From Aporrectodea caliginosa (lineage: Eukaryota; Annelida; Clitellata; Crassiclitellata; Lumbricidae), in assembly GCA_020284085.1 (NCBI GenBank), contig JACEVL010006441.1:163501-227500 (forward strand): 64,000 bases of DNA, given 5' to 3'. This document shows positions 41,501 to 54,227 of this stretch, one piece after another. A program made the translations under genes and the position numbers. Every line of letters starts with the position of its first letter. The stretch's first letter is position 1. A model generated the notes under the pieces. That model was given only the letters and a program-made list of their open reading frames with translations. It did no database searches and was not told where the DNA came from.

Positions 41501-42757
41501 TATTAATTTTACTAATTAGTAATCTCATCAATATCTAATGCAAAAGGCATCACCTTTATTAAGACCTCAATTTAATAATGTCCGGAAATGACAGTGACTC
41601 CTGTGACACTAGGAATGAAGCACAACAGGCTTTGTGAAGCAACAACAAATTTGAACAACTGAACAAGACAGTCTTTATTGCATTTTAAGAACTTTATTAC
41701 AGTGACAAGCTTACGGCTGTAGATGTTACATTTAATCAACATGACAATGTTTTGATACCTAAGTCTATACTACAGCAAAAACATTGGTTCTGTATATCGT
41801 AGGACTACAATTTTGGTACCTGCATCAATCACATGCTGTATTACAAAATCACTAAAAAATACACTATGAGAGAACTCTATGTGAACTTTCAGCAATTGTC
41901 CCTAACGACATGGTGATTACAAAGAAAAAATTCTAAAATATCGTCTGAACGAACTGACCCAGACTGAGGTTAATAGCTAATATAGCTCAGCTTTGTTATG
42001 TAAACAAACGTAGAGCATCCTAGCTAATATATCCAGATAGAGTGTTCAATAATCTTCAGTTTGGTATAAATATTATCTCTCTCAGTGCATGGAGAATCTG
42101 AGGCACAGCAGTTTGAATACAGCAACGTGTTTCAGATAAAGTTCAGCTACCTTACATCAGACACTAGTTGACACAAAAATATAAAATTTAGCTTTTGAAA
42201 GTTTCTCATCAGAAATGAACAGTTGTGCCAATTTTCAGCAAAATTGGAAATGATAATAATGGGCTCGCTATTGATTTGACATGAAAATCCAGCAGTGGTT
42301 TTAAAAACTGGGTAATAGGAAAAACATTTTATTTTGTAAAATATTTTTATGCAATGCTGCATCGTTGTATAATAATAATAAACGAATACATCGTCATCAT
42401 ATTTCACCTTGCTAAGCAATGCTGTAATAAAAAGGCAGTTTGACAGCACAAAAACTGCATGCTGTACACTAGGAAAGTTGATAAAGTTTAGGAGTTTATG
42501 TTGTAATACTGACTAAAAGGTTAAATTCATGTGTCAATAAAAAAAAATTTAAATTTAAATTTAAAAAATTTTTTGAAAAAATAATTTTTTTTCAAACAAA
42601 ATTTTTTCACAAAATTTTCAGTCGGGCCTAAAAAAGAGTCGGTCGGGTTACCGGAAACACAACATTATTTTGTTTGGCCTAATGACTCTGAGTTTCTGAT
42701 ATGTTACAATTAAAACATTTTTAAGTTTGTTAATAAATATAGCAAAATTTGTCAACA

Positions 42758-42962
42758 TAAATATCATTTTGAAACTTTCATAATGATGATTTATAATAGC
42801 AACAGATTTGATTAAGGTCCACATGAAAGTCACCACTTTATTTATAATGGCATGCACTTTATTCCAATATTAATTGTACTTAATCAATAAGTCATCCAAA
42901 GACTGAATATAAAGCAATTATATTATCTGACCAGTGGCAACTCAGCTGTGTTAGCTAACAGG
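42758..42962. repeat. Direct duplication, copy 1
   Basis: Begins AAATATCATTTTGAAACTTT and ends CTGACCAGTGGCAACTCAGC..GCTAACAGG. The second copy is at 43161-43387 with several indels. The pair is separated by about 200 bp that contain a GTCGAC palindrome cluster (42970-43030). Confidence 0.85.
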
Positions 42963-43160
42963 TGACCTGGGAGTCGACCCCAATAAGTCGACCCCAGTCG
43001 ACTTGGGCATCCCAAGTCGAGTCGAGTCGTTTCTGCCTAGCGCAACTGACCCCCGAGTCGAATTTGTCCAGAAAAGTGACAAGTTGTTTTCTCCACAAGT
43101 TTGACTTGAGACACAAATAAATAAATTTATCATATCAACAATGAATGTCACGGCACATTT

Positions 43161-43387
43161 AAATATCATTTTGAAACTTTCATAAGATGATTTATAATAG
43201 CAACAGATTTGATTAAGGTCCATATGTTATGAAAGTCACCACTTTATTTATAATGGCTATTTAACTTTATTCCAATATTAATTGTACTATAATCAATAAG
43301 TCATCCACAGCCTAATAAACTTTGAATATAAAGGCTAATTAATTATATTATCTGACCAGTGGCAACTCAACTGTGTTAGCCAACAGG
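43161..43387. repeat. Direct duplication, copy 2
   Basis: See copy 1. The differences are mostly short insertions, for example GTTAT after CCATAT and CCTAATAAACTTT. Confidence 0.85.
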
Positions 43388-44235
43388 GATACAGCAGGGT
43401 CAAGTGGGATCAGATTGGCTGCAAAGTGAACTACTCAGGATACAGCAGAGTTAGATGCAAATGAACATCAGGAACAGATCTCACTGATAGCTGCTGGAGC
43501 ATTCCACATTTTGTGTGGCAAACTATTCCACCAATAACTGGTCGCTCATTCTACTTCTTTGAATGGCGGAGCATTCCTCCACTAACAGAGGGATCATTCA
43601 GTCTTGTCAATGGTGGACCATACCACCTGAAGTGGTTCAACATTCCACATTTTTAACAGCATACCATTCCACCTCCAGTTGGTGGTTCAGCTCAGTCCTA
43701 TCAAATAGTGCAAAGGTCCACTGAAATATTGGCAGATCCTGGAAGCACCAATTCTCAGGAATTTTGGTACAGCATATTGTCTGGTCATGGGCTACAATTT
43801 ATAGGCCATATATCCATTATTATCAGGGAACATATATCCACACATATAAACCATAACCATGCTACCTTATTACTATACCATGTACGCAGGTAGTGCACAT
43901 CACGCTAAGTGTTCAGAGTGGCACTTGACTGCTCTTCTGAAAGTAATGTCTGCTCCTAAGAACACCACTGTAGTTAGAAAACAAAAAGGCAACTAAGCTG
44001 TCTAATACGAGAGTATGTTACTTTCACCTTCTGCCCAACTCAGCAACACTTGCTACACAAGGCCACATAACTGTTTAGCCATAAGCCACAGTGACTTGCT
44101 ACTAAAAAAACTAATATCCATGAGCAATTAAGTTAAATTAGTTTCTGATGTCACCATGCAGCCATAACTTTGAACTGTATGTATGTTTATATCAACTAGT
44201 TGCTACTCTTTATAAAAATTATTACCTCATCTAAT

Positions 44236-44336
44236 GCTGTGTACATCAAAGTGTGGATAGGCAGTTGGTTTAATAAAGAATATACTTACTTACTTACTTA
44301 CTGCTAATCTTGAATATACTTACTTACTTACTTCTA
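44236..44336 (+). repeat. Retroposon tail with (CTTA)n end, copy 3
   Basis: GTGTACATCAAAGTGTGGATAGGCAGTTGG, then TTAATAAAGAATATACTTACTTACTTA. The last ~25 bp are repeated once more at 44313-44336. Confidence 0.55.
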
Positions 44337-46039
44337 ATCTTGAGTTAACTGGCTAGCTTACTAAACTGTCAAAACAGAGGGTGAAGGTCCAAATTTCCAC
44401 CAGTCTGGAAGATATTGGACCCTAAAATATGTGCATCATCCTTGTGAGGATTAGACCCCATGGGAGAGGATTGGCCGACTGCCCTAATATGCTAACATAT
44501 GAAGTTGGCAACTCTTCATACACCCATATATGTACCAACCCCATTTTATGGCATTCTTAATTCTGTTTCACTCAACATTCAAGGCGGCATAAACTGAACC
44601 CTGATCCCAAATGGCAGAGGCATCCAGCCATACAAAGAGATCTAACAAGACACAGACAGAGGTATAGAGCAATACACAGACTGTTGCTCCCACAGGTTAC
44701 CCCTCTGCCCGCCATCAGCCAATTAACCCTTTAGGGTAGCCCAGTTCAGCAGTCACCCTGGATCCGTTGGCCTGCAGACCCTCTGCATATCCGGCCTCCC
44801 TTTCTTCTAATAATTTATTTTCCCAAATGCAATTTACAGGCGGCGAGATCACAGCCAATGAATTCGCAGACAGATTTCTGCCATAATATGGCCAGGATCT
44901 GGCTTATAACTGAATAAACAGACAGTTATAGAGTCCTACTGTATATTCCAGATGTAATCTCCAGGTAGCCCAGATCTTCCTTCAGCCTGACTTAGAAGTT
45001 AGGTAAACAGATTGCCATGGATTTCATGTTCTGAACACAGTCATCTATTTTCGGAAACTTCGCAATTTCCAATAACCGATACCACCGGTCCTATCCACCT
45101 TTCTTTCAACCCAAATTTCTATTCTGGAACCATTTTCACTCAACTAGGCACTACAGTATTATCTGCAAAGCAACTGTCAATTAAACGTGTCTAAAGACAA
45201 GAAGGTGCATTCTGTATTGGAGGACATGACATGAAGTATCTCTTTGCTCTAAGCATCTGCTCTGAGCATGTGGAACCTTTCTTTGTCTAATCTATTATGC
45301 TGTTATGAAACTATTGTCATTTATGACACTATTATAGTTACTCTGGCAGCTGCAACACGTTTCTCTATAATAAATTTATGAGAGTTCACTCAGTCCAATC
45401 TGTTCAGTTCCCTATTGTCATGTCGTACATGTTTTATGCTTTACATTAAAGGCACTACAGGAGTTAGTACCAGAGATGCATTCTGGATAGATGGTCTGAG
45501 ACATACCTAATGTCTTGTCTCAGCCTTGGTTTCACTTTAACCTGGATCTTGAAGCAGGGTACCTCAGGTGTTGTTGCAGGGTGTGTCTTGGGCCTCATCT
45601 TGGTAATCCCTGTTGGGGTCTTACTAGTAACTAGTCTATATTGAGATTTAGCACACCACAGCTCCGGGCTTAATGTGAACTATGAACAGGCTATAAAATG
45701 TAATCATTGATTTCCACAAAGTCAAATACTGCTGATACTAAGTTGCTTGCTACAGCAATCTAGTGCTACATGTCAACTTAGGACACGAATAGAAAGCGGT
45801 GAAATCAACTGACATCCATCCGTCCTACTCACTCTCTGCTGTTTAATTCAGTAATTTGATTTCAATGATGGATGACTTTACAGGTCATATAAGGACCGCT
45901 GATAAAAAGTCTACAATTTTGTGCAGTAGTTTTCTGTCTGCTAGTGGTCTTTCATTGTATATAATTACTAGTAATAACATTGACTAAAATTGATAACTAT
46001 TTTGCAAGTCAGGAAGTAGAGAAAAACAAATTAAGGTCC

Positions 46040-46136
46040 ATTCATTCATTCGTTCATTCATCCATTCAATCACTCATTCATTCAATCATTCAATCATTCA
46101 TTCTTTCGCTCATTCATTCATTCATTCATTCATTCA
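46040..46136. repeat. (ATTC)n imperfect microsatellite
   Basis: CATTCATTC units with many substitutions. Confidence 0.8.
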
Positions 46137-46796
46137 GTTTTATCTCAGACTTCTACGTGAAAGTCCCAATGTCTCGGTCTCTGTCTCGTCTTGGGATGGG
46201 TTATCTTGAGTCTTGTCTTGATCTCAACATGTCTTGGGTTGCATCTCTGACTTGGTCCTATAAAAGGTCTCTTGGGGACAGAGTAACCTTTACAGAAGCT
46301 CATAAACAGATTTATGATTGAAATATTGTCAGACAATATTCAAACGGTATTTCTTCTGTATATATGTGCTGCGTGCGTGTGCGTGCGCGCTTGTGTGTGT
46401 GCGCGCGTCACGCGTGCGCGTATGTACATATACCAATGATTTGATGACAGTGCAGAAAGGATCATCACAGAATATTCCCTTTAAAACGTAAATTATACAT
46501 GCAAGGCCAAGGTGGTTCACTAACTTAACTAACTGCCTTTGAAGAAAATAAAATTACCATAATATACCAGTCTATTGAACTGTCATTTGAATGATTTGAA
46601 GAACCTTCCACCTACACAGGTTTTTATAAAATGAAAATTTCTATCACCTAACACGTTGGCCGCTAGGGACGTGTTAACTATACAGAATTATGAAACTGAT
46701 AACATTCTAAAAATCATCAGTTGTCTCCCATGACAAGTGCTCTGATGCATTCAACTTTAAAGAATAGACCCACCAACAGCCAAATCTGTCAATACG

Positions 46797-46798
<2 letters not shown>

Positions 46799-46877
<79 letters not shown>
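46799..46877. repeat. (TC)n microsatellite
   Basis: About 78 bp of pure TC, followed by CACACACAC and a CTGT-rich tail to 47000. Confidence 0.95.
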
Positions 46878-46878
<1 letters not shown>

Positions 46879-47149
46879 CCACACACACACTCTCTCTCAC
46901 TCTGTCTCTGTGTGTTTGTCTGTCTCTCTCACACACTCTTTTTCTCTGTGTATGTCTATCTGTGTCTGTCTGTCGTCTGTCTGTCTGCCTGTCTGTCTCT
47001 CAGAAGCCAAGGCTAAACCGCCACATCAGTAATGCACACCTCTGCCTGATATTCAGATAAGAGCGCTATCCGAGACATTCGATTGCCTTGCTTAACCGTA
47101 GCAGAGAAGACCGCGCCACATAGTCTTACCTGGCAAGCGGCATGTTAAC

Positions 47150-47960
47150 CCTCTAACAGGGATCCTCTGATCAACCAGGACTGGATTATGTGCAAGGCAG
47201 ATTCAGGCGACGGAAATGCCACAAAAGAACAACACAACCGTCGAGGCAATTGGTTTTCATTCAATCGAAATAATCCAGAACTCCTTGGAGTCTTCAATTA
47301 CTGCTAATTCGTCGGACAATCGTTTTCTTTCGTGGCTGTCACAAAGTTCGCATCAATCCTCTTCAACGTCATACCATCGATTGTATCGACCGGTCTATGC
47401 TAAACTTCGATCTGTTCTAAATTATCCCATTCCTCTCGCGATGAACTGTTTGGAAACAAAGTTGAACGTATCGCATCGCCCAACACTCACAACCGTTCAT
47501 CTCCATCTGGCGTATGTCGCTTCTCCGATCGACTACTTCAGCAGCAGCAACGACGGCAACAACCTTTCTCCCCCGGGAGAAAAAATGTAAGCCAACTGTA
47601 ATGGACGAGTCCATTCGCATCGGAGGAGACGAAGGTATGACGACGGCATTAGACGAAGGAAGCTTCGCGCGCACGCTCTTGGAGCTGCCGCTGCGGCTGG
47701 TGGTGATGGTGGTGGCGATGTTTATTCAACAGGACTTTAGTTCGGGTCTGTTTGAAGTTTCGCAGCCGACAACACTGATTAGTCAGTTCCCTTGGCATTC
47801 GCCCAAAGCGTCTCCATCACTGAATCTCCCATAAGACATGACACCCCACACGTTGACTGCGCCAAGGCACGTGATCGCGCACCCGATACGGCCCTAAGTG
47901 ACTGGATTAAGGTCGCGGTCGGCTTTGCCCCTCGGGTCACAAGAGATGACCAGATGTGGT
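47150..47960. promoter_or_regulatory. CpG-rich unique stretch, possible promoter or 5' exon
   Basis: Unlike the AT-rich, CpG-poor surroundings, this stretch has many CpG dinucleotides and no simple repeat. Its open frames on both strands have no recognisable motif. It lies 11-12 kb upstream of the first DDR coding exon, which has a splice acceptor and so needs an upstream exon. It may hold the DDR start site on the minus strand or the promoter of a gene beyond the window. This is inference only. Confidence 0.25.
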
Positions 47961-48589
47961 TTATGGTGTGCTAATTAAGCCATCAAACACTCCGGTCCCT
48001 CTTCTAAAAGCACATTAAAGAAAGAATTGATAGATGAATAGCATCTTCAATTATCGCCTTTTTAGATTTCTCTTCCTTTCTTCTCTTCCTAGTTTGTCTT
48101 CTTGCTTTCATTTACTGATCATTAGTATCACAGTCATTTGACAATCAATTATCTCCGTAAAAACGAGACTCGAGGTCTCAAACTTCATTCAATTGAACTC
48201 TGCTTACATTGTGTCTAAAAGCTTTATCATCTGTAAATTTATAAAAAAATATTATCGTTTTCTTTATTTGTCTTATTATAAAAATATGAACAAGGTATCA
48301 ATGATTTACGTCCATTTTAAATATAGACCTAACAGTGAGTATATTCTGCATCCGGATGACGTGGACTATGGCCTGAATGTTGGCCGTATAAGGCGTGAAT
48401 GTAGTCAGAGCTTCCTAAGCGGTCACTGAGGATTAGATTGCTTTATGTCCATGATTTTGGACAGACTTTTAAAGCTATATAGTAAAGGTGCAGATCAACA
48501 TCCAGTAATTTTGTATCATTTGAAAAACTGTGCATGGTCGATGTAGCCTCTGTTAAACAAAGTCTGACTAGATTATACTGCACTGTGTC

Positions 48590-48754
48590 CAGTAGCGGCG
48601 CCAGGATTTCAGGTTTGGGGGGGCTAAAACCCCAATTCCTTCCCTTTCTCCCCTCCTCTCTGGCATTGGCAGTAATTTCCCACTTTTGTTTGGGGGCTGA
48701 GCCGCCGATAGGGGGGCTTCAGCCCACCCTAGCCCCATGCTCACGCCGCCACTG
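48590..48754. mobile_element. hAT-like MITE, 165 bp, TSD ACTGTGTC
   Basis: Ends CAGTAGCGGCG and CGCCGCCACTG are inverted with one mismatch. ACTGTGTC flanks both sides (48582-48589 and 48755-48762). The 8-bp duplication and CAG-starting termini are typical of hAT non-autonomous elements. Confidence 0.85.
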
Positions 48755-49151
48755 ACTGTGTCCACAGCTAAATTGGTCTCCTACTCCTAGGTAACCTCTA
48801 CATGCTTCGCCAATGTATATCTTCTGTTGTTTGCCTCATTTGATGTGTTGGTTACCAAATAAATTCAATTCAATTCAATTCAATCGCATACAACGCTTCT
48901 CAACGCGGGCTTTTATAGAAGGCCTAGTATCGTTGTCTGCTACAATATAGGCACCCGGCAAAAAGAGAAATTTAGACGATTGTCTTATGAGTTAAAATTA
49001 AAAGGTAGATAATTTCATCCACTTTCTTTCCGATGGTCGTAGACATCAAGCTGTGCCGTAAGTGACTTCGTGACAAGGTCAATCTTATGGTCATGGACGC
49101 CGTACAAGTTCGACAGTATACATTCGGTCAATGCAATTGGTGAGGCTATGG

Positions 49152-49542
49152 CAGTGGCGTACCGAGGGGGGGGCAGGGGGCGAGTCGCCCCGGGCGGCAC
49201 TTGAGCAGAGGCGGCAAAATAGGGTTGAAGAGAAATAAAAGGAGTGAATGCAGAAAAAAAATAGAAAAAGTGTAAGAGAAAGTAATAAAAGTAGACAAAG
49301 AAGGAAGGAAAGGAAGAAAAATAATCCAGAAATAGCATACAGTGGCGTAATGAGGGGGCGGCACGGGCGGAGGACAGGGCTTCTGACAATGATAGTTTAA
49401 GAAGGCGAAAAGCAAAAAAAAAAGGTCATCAGAAATTTTAGCGGAAGTAATAAAGAAAATTTCCGAAATTTCCAAAATTAAGTGCGCAGCGCGGCATTTT
49501 GGGCCGCCGCCCCGGGCGGCATTTAAGCTCCGTACGCCACTG
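49152..49542. mobile_element. hAT-like MITE, 391 bp, TSD GGCTATGG
   Basis: Ends CAGTGGCGTACCGAG and CTCCGTACGCCACTG; GGCTATGG lies on both sides (49144-49151 and 49543-49550). A second internal CAGTGGCGTAATGAGGGG at 49341 suggests a nested or tandem copy. Interior AAAAAGGTCATCAGAAATTTT is shared with 61312-61658 and 63692-64000. Confidence 0.88.
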
Positions 49543-49739
49543 GGCTATGGGCATTCAAACAATGTTCAAATTTCCGTAGCCTCGCATGACTACTCATGAT
49601 GAAGGAACTCATACACTGCTTTTTATAATGTTACAGCCTTACAGGTGATTTGAAGCGTGGTTTACTACTCCAATCTACAAACCAATGGCTTCTGTATACC
49701 GGGTAGGCTAGTCATATCAAAGGCTATTGTAATATTCAT

Positions 49740-49800
49740 TCATTCATTCCAAAGATTTATATAGCGCCCCTTCAAGGTTACTACTCAGGAGTGCTCCCGA
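49740..49800 (+). repeat. Retroposon fragment (TATAGCGCCCCTTCAAG)
   Basis: TATATAGCGCCCCTTCAAGG and ACTACTCAGGAGTGCTCCCGA recur, slightly changed, at 52115-52160 directly after a GATTAC-family tail. Confidence 0.45.
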
Positions 49801-50046
49801 CCCAACCCCGGCTGAAAAGGATGGTTTTAAGGCTATAGTTAAGTCTGTACAGCAACGTTTAAGTCTGTGTGTCAATTTATTGCTCTGACTACTTACTAAT
49901 CCAGCTGGTAACAGTTCACAGTTCAAATCCAGGACCAGAAGTGTAATACCAAATCAGATATTTGTACATAAAGAGAGACATTTTTCGTGTGTATGTGAGA
50001 CAGATATTATTATTGTAGGCGTTGATTGGTGGGGACGACGTTAACG

Positions 50047-50116
50047 CAACGCTTGTGAATAAGCTGATGCCCTGCGCTTGGCTTTGGAGACTGTGATTAC
50101 GATTACGACGATGATG
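50047..50116 (+). repeat. Retroposon tail, copy 3 (GATTAC family)
   Basis: CGCTTGTGAATAAGCTGATG, CCCTGCGCTTGGCTTTGGAG, then GATTACGATTACGA. Internally shortened. Confidence 0.65.
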
Positions 50117-51404
50117 AAGATCATTCAATTATTTATGCTCACCTGAAGTCTTGTGAAAGGTATCGACATCCATCGTCGAGTTTCACCCTTGAATTGCCAT
50201 GCAGCCTGGTATATGCATTTAGATCTTTGGTCCAGACTTATAAGGCGCAACATAATTCGATGCCATTGTGTTGATTAATTCTTTCTGTCGCCATCTACCA
50301 GCAAATGTTAACAATGCACCACTTCCCTTCCTCCCTCCAGCCCTCCCTCCTTCCCTCCCTTCCCTCTCCCTTTTTCGCTACCTTCCTCCTTGAACCATTC
50401 AACACAAGTGAGCGTATAAATTAACAGAAAAATCGGTCCTCCCTCTTTTCTGTTCTCTGGCTATCCCCTTCTGTTCCTTCCCATTCCATAGCCCGCACCA
50501 TCCACCTCCCCCAGTCACCTTTTCTTTTGTTTGTCTCTGCCAATCGCCCACTTGCCTTTTCCGACAGCTGGAAATCCATGATGACTGCTAATTGAAGAGA
50601 GACCCCATCATTTCCAGCGTACTTAATCCCTCTGCAATCCGCCCTCACCAGCTCAGTCCGTCTCACAGGCAGACTTAGCGAACGGGCATTCATAGGGGTC
50701 ATGCCATTTCTCCCTCGCTCACTCTCCCACCCCACTGTCCTATTATTATTCTTTCCCTGGCCCTGGCCGTTGTCAGGTCACCTGCCAATATTCGACGAAC
50801 TTGGCGCTTGCTGAGCTGCACGTCCCCCATTTGGCTACTCTTCAGAACTAGACTGGTCTTAATGTAACCTCTCCACCCCTCCCCCACCCATCCCCTCTCC
50901 CCACCCCCACCAGCGAGGACCGCGTGACACGGCGGTGGCACTCGAGGGACTGGGGAAATGGGTTCACACCCCCTTCCATTTCAACCTAGGCAGGACGCAG
51001 ATGCGCCTTATTCGCACTTATAAATCTCGCTGTTCTAATCACCTATCCGCCCTGTCGTCCGTCCACCCCCACCCCCACCATTCGCATGTTACTTCTCCCT
51101 CCCAGTCATCCGGAGTCAGCCAGGTGATGGTCGAATGATTCACCTTTGCACACGTGGTTAGAATCCCGTCTCAGATAGGGTACGTCGTGTGAAACTGCAA
51201 GGGGGGGCGTTATAGTAGGCCTAAATGAGTTTGGAGGAGGTTGAACTGGGTGTCACGTCGTCACTGGATGCTTGAGTTGTGTCTGCGCCTCGGCCAAACG
51301 ATCGTTCGACCTTACTACTGTCCTTCTGAGAAGGGGTTTCCACAGGGGGGCATATAGCAAGTGCGTAATGTGTATGAGTGCATCTTTGTCCATACTTGAA
51401 GAAG

Positions 51405-51615
51405 TAGGAGGAGAATGAGGATGAGGATGAGAGGACGACGACGACGAAGAGGAGGAGAATGAGGAGGAAGAGGAGGAAGAGGAGAAGAATGATGAGGAGG
51501 AGGAGGAGGACGACGACGACGACGAAGAGGAGAAGGAGGAGAATGAGGAGGAGAATAAGGAGGGAGAGGAGGAGGAAGAGAAGGAGGAGGAGGAGGAAGA
51601 GAAGGAAGAGGTGGA
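51405..51615. repeat. Imperfect (GGA)n/(GAC)n purine-rich tract
   Basis: GAGGA units with two GACGACGAC patches. Serine or proline frames across it are artefacts. Confidence 0.85.
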
Positions 51616-51825
51616 GCGGCTGAGCGGCGCTGATGAAGCCAATTCCTTAATCTATAGCTTGAGAGGTTGCCATGAGTATGAAGCATTAGCGCTTTATGTT
51701 CTTAGCCTCGGCATATGAAGGCGGATTACGAGTCTTCTCCAGTGACAGTGAACGGTTAGTGTACTCATTCAGTTGAGTTCGCTAGGGAGCGCAAGTGGAA
51801 CTGAAATCTCGAAACAAATGTCTGC

Positions 51826-51900
51826 CCTTGTGTGAATTTGAACCCCGGTCTCTCGCCAGACGGTATGGTACGCTGACCTCTAGCCTATTGAGCACCCCAG
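51826..51900 (-). repeat. tRNA-derived SINE-like head
   Basis: On the minus strand, GCTCAATAGGCTAGAGGTCA resembles a pol III A box and CGGGGTTCAAATTC a B box, at tRNA-like spacing. The acceptor arms do not pair well, so this is more likely a SINE remnant than a working tRNA. Confidence 0.4.
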
Positions 51901-52030
51901 GTTTCTTTTAAATGACTGAATGGAAGACAATGACTGAGCGAACAATGGCAAGTGATCAAGCTAAGAAGAAAACGTCGTATACATACATTAATGTATGAGC
52001 ACTTGTTATAGGACAACCCCTCTGACTAGA

Positions 52031-52160
52031 CGCAGCGCTCGTGAATAAGCTGGTGCCCTGCGCTTGGCTTTCGAGTGGCTCTTTAGAAGTTTGGAGATTA
52101 CGATTACGATTACGATAGCGCCCCTTCAAGATTTCTACTCAGAGGCGCTCCCGACTACAG
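52031..52160 (+). repeat. Retroposon tail, copy 4 (GATTAC family)
   Basis: The fullest copy: AGCGCTCGTGAATAAGCTGG, TGCCCTGCGCTTGGCTTTCG, AGTGGCTCTTTAGAAGTTTG, then GATTACGATTACGATTACGA. It runs on into the AGCGCCCCTTCAAG unit. Confidence 0.7.
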
Positions 52161-52870
52161 CGCAGACACTGAATCGGAGTTTCACGCCGAAGGCTCGAAG
52201 CACATGAGCAATTGCGAGTGAAGGACTTGCCCATGGTCCCTACGTGTCCAACGTCTGCATATTATTTGCCCCTGCAAACTGAAAGGCGCTTTAAAAATTC
52301 ACGATTAGCTTACCTTACTGCATAATGGACAGTACACGTCAGCCTAAGACGACACTGAGAACGTTCGTATGCCTATTACTCCTCTCAGCCTTGAAAACCC
52401 CTTTTAACCCCTTTGACTGAGCGGTGCTGATGAAGCCAATTCGTCGGACTAAACTCGCCAGGGACTAAGGTCGACTTGTGCTGCGCTATATATATTCTCT
52501 ATTCCAGTTAGACCTGTAACGACGTGTAGGGCTACACAGATGAATAGCACAGTTTGAATAATTAATGCACGCCTGCGGCTATGAAGGCATGATGCTGAGC
52601 AAAGAAGTATACCGTTCAACGCAGAAACTAGAATCACTGCTCCCAGAGCGTTCTCTCTTCTTACAGGTTAATTTTTCTTCTTTGCGGGTTCAGTTGGTGA
52701 CTGAACACCAAGAGTACCAAAAGTCAACGGCCTACGCTATAGGCAGTATGAGAATTGTAGAAAAAGAATTGGGGGTCAGACTTTGATCCATGTGGAGTTT
52801 GGGTGTGTAATGAAGACTTAACAATGGGGTATTAAGAAAGACTGGGGCGAATCCCTCCAACCCCCGGCTA

Positions 52871-53899
52871 TAGGGGTGTCCAGAAAAATGACAAATCGCA
52901 GAAAACACCCATATTGAAGTTTTTCCCGTTATTCTATTCATCTATTGTCTATAAATATTTTTACAGAATTTTAAAAAGTTATCCTGAGGTCCCTCAAAGC
53001 CCCTGAACATACCCTACTTAAGTCCCCAGAACTGAAGACGCCCATGCTCGGATCTTGGATATTGTCGGATATTGTCGATTTACTCTTTTTATCACAAAAA
53101 ATTAACTAAGAGTCCAATTTGGATGAACCTTGTACTGTTTATTTGTCTCGATGAGAGCTACATTCAGATGAAATATAGATGCTAAATTCGTGGTCATTCA
53201 AGGTCATTTCAAGGTCGTAAGAAACGAAATCGAACAAAAATTTAAGAAAAATAATCAGATCTCAGCCAATAATTGATAAAATTGGTTAATTCTTTTTTGT
53301 ATTTCTCGTCTGGATAAGGGCTACCTGTGATAAGAAACAAGGGTACCAAATACAAGACGATCAAAAGTTATTTTAATTACAAAAGGTCAATTTTAGAGTA
53401 AAAATCATTGTCTGAAATTGACCTTTTTGTCCTTTAAATAACTTTTGATCGTCTTACATTTGGTATCCTTGTTTCTTATCACAGGTGCCCTTTTCAAGAC
53501 GAGAAATGAAGAAAGAATTAAAAATTTCAACAATTATTGGCTGAGATCTGATAATTTTTCTTTGATTTTTGCTAGATTTCGGTTATTTTGACCTTGAAAT
53601 GACCTGAATGACCTTGAATCTAGTATGTATATTTTACCTGGATGTAGCTCTCATTGAGATAAACATAACAACTTAAAGTTCTTCGAGATCAGACTCTTCG
53701 TTACGTTTTTTTTTATAAAAAGAGTAAATCGACAATGGACCCAAGTTCCAAGATCCGAGTTCTTAAGTAGGGTATGTTCAGGGGCTTTGAGGGACCTCAG
53801 ATCTTTTAAAATTCTGTAAAAATATTTATAGACAACAGATGAATAGAATAACGGGAAAAACTTCAATATAGCGATTTGTCATTTTTCTGCACACCCCTA
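52871..53899. mobile_element. 1029-bp foldback element with 9-bp target duplication
   Basis: Almost the whole element is one inverted repeat with arms of about 510 bp meeting near 53385. The ends are TAGGGGTGT and ACACCCCTA. Flanks CCCCGGCTA occur at 52862-52870 and 53900-53908. Matching landmarks include GAAAAATGACAAATCGC/GCGATTTGTCATTTTTC and CTTGTTTCTTATCACAGG with its complement. Arms have diverged by small indels. No transposase. The 9-bp duplication suggests Mutator-like mobilisation. Confidence 0.9.
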
Positions 53900-54026
53900 C
53901 CCCGGCTATTCTCACCCTGGCTATAGGCCTACTATGTGCAAGTCAAGTCGAAGTGATACATAAGGCCTGTATAGGGCCTATCTTCGTTTATTGATCAGTT
54001 CTGGATGTCACACCGCATCCAGGTAC

Positions 54027-54217
54027 CAGGGATGGGCAGTAATCTTAATTGAAATTACGTAATTGAAATTAGGCCTACTTGAAATTGCACAATTTGTAAT
54101 TTGTTAATTTGTAATTCAATTACATTTCCCATGTATTTTGTAATTTGAAATTACATTTCATGTCCCAAAGTAATTTGTAATTCAATTACATTTTTCCGCG
54201 TAATTTGCCCATCCCTG
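54027..54217. mobile_element. hAT-like MITE, 191 bp, TSD CCAGGTAC
   Basis: Perfect 11-bp ends CAGGGATGGGC/GCCCATCCCTG. CCAGGTAC flanks both sides (54019-54026 and 54218-54225). The interior is AT-rich with repeated TAATTTGTAATTCAATTACA. Confidence 0.9.
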
Positions 54218-54227
54218 CCAGGTACAA

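Noticed and set aside
47216..47834. Open frames of 124 and 106 residues on the plus strand and 85 on the minus strand
   Set aside because: Open in competing frames on both strands, with no motif; more likely CpG-rich noncoding or 5' sequence.
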